This document shows, piece after piece, positions 63,796 to 64,000 of a DNA stretch of 64,000 nucleotides; position 1 is the stretch's first letter; each line of letters begins with the position of its first letter. Made by a program: the position numbers and the translations under genes. The notes beneath the pieces were generated by a model. It was not told the origin of the DNA, did no database searches, and saw only the letters and a list, made by a program, of their open reading frames with translations. The DNA comes from Bettongia penicillata ogilbyi (Eukaryota > Chordata > Mammalia > Diprotodontia > Potoroidae). The stretch covers positions 4,826,001 through 4,890,000 of the forward strand of contig JAJHZJ010000496.1 in assembly GCA_023548195.1 (NCBI GenBank), in the 5' to 3' direction.

Positions 63796-64000
63796 ATGAT
63801 GGGGCAAGGGGAGAAGAGGAGAGAGAAATATAGTTAGGAGTTTGGTGAAAATATAGTTACTTGGGCAGAGTAACCAAATTAGGACTAGCACATTCTAGAA
63901 ATAAATGCTGCCGCTCTCCATTTTCCTTCCTGGAGACAACATCCCTCCCCCCCTCCCCAAGGGAACACATTTTCCTATAGTTTCTTCAGGTTAATAATAC
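63796..64000. other. Unassigned right end
   Basis: No recognised features. Confidence 0.5.

Overview
The window reads as intergenic or deep-intronic DNA from a marsupial (metatherian) nuclear genome. The evidence is AT-rich, CpG-poor sequence filled with MIR and MAR1-like tRNA-derived CORE-SINEs, L2 and L3/CR1 LINEs, half-L1 (HAL1-type) elements, RTE-type LINEs with matching SINEs, and long microsatellites. I cannot fix the species. I found no supported host protein-coding exon, no tRNA or rRNA gene and no CRISPR array. Nearly all open frames are under 110 codons and fall in repeats or microsatellites. Family names are recognised from diagnostic sequence and not from a database search, and element ends are approximate unless target-site duplications (TSDs) are given.

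Layout. 1-9 kb: L2 and L3 pieces, SINEs, a (CTA)n array at 3.0-3.4 kb, an L2 reverse-transcriptase relic with a readable YADD at 4.3 kb, and a (TC)n tract at 8.9 kb. 9.5-10.1 kb: a MIR split by a 389-bp solo LTR with terminal inverted repeats and a 4-bp TSD. 11.9-14.1 kb (minus) and 21.2-24.0 kb (plus): two opposed HAL1-type elements in which ORF1 passes directly into a 3' UTR with no ORF2. 24.0-25.8 kb: a decayed RTE/BovB-like reverse transcriptase. 26.9-27.3, 52.6-53.4 and 56.4-58.0 kb: three copies of another RTE-like LINE ending in a C2H2-like finger. Four SINE copies (6.2, 30.4, 52.1 and 56.0 kb) carry the same 3' end, so they were probably mobilised by that LINE.

38-50 kb: a 0.27-kb polypurine (GAA)n/(GGA)n block, a short Y-box cold-shock-domain relic at 43.3 kb, and one fragmented L2 of over 4 kb (46.5-50.9 kb, minus) that still shows tail, RT and endonuclease regions. 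That L2 was later hit by a microsatellite, a MIR, an L2 tail, a TATA-containing LTR-like block and a roughly 163-bp repeat. 55.5-58.4 kb: an L3 element hosting three nested insertions, one of them a 264-bp internally deleted HAL1 derivative with a perfect 10-bp TSD. 60-64 kb: a nested L3, more MIR, L2 and MAR1, and purine-rich repeats.

The parts do not form a pathway. The biology is transposon stratigraphy: L2/L3/MIR form the oldest layer, cut by HAL1, RTE, RTE-SINEs, LTRs and short repeats. No undescribed functional system was identified. The least familiar items are the roughly 163-bp repeat pair, the HAL1 mini-element, the LTR-like promoter block and the finger-bearing LINE.
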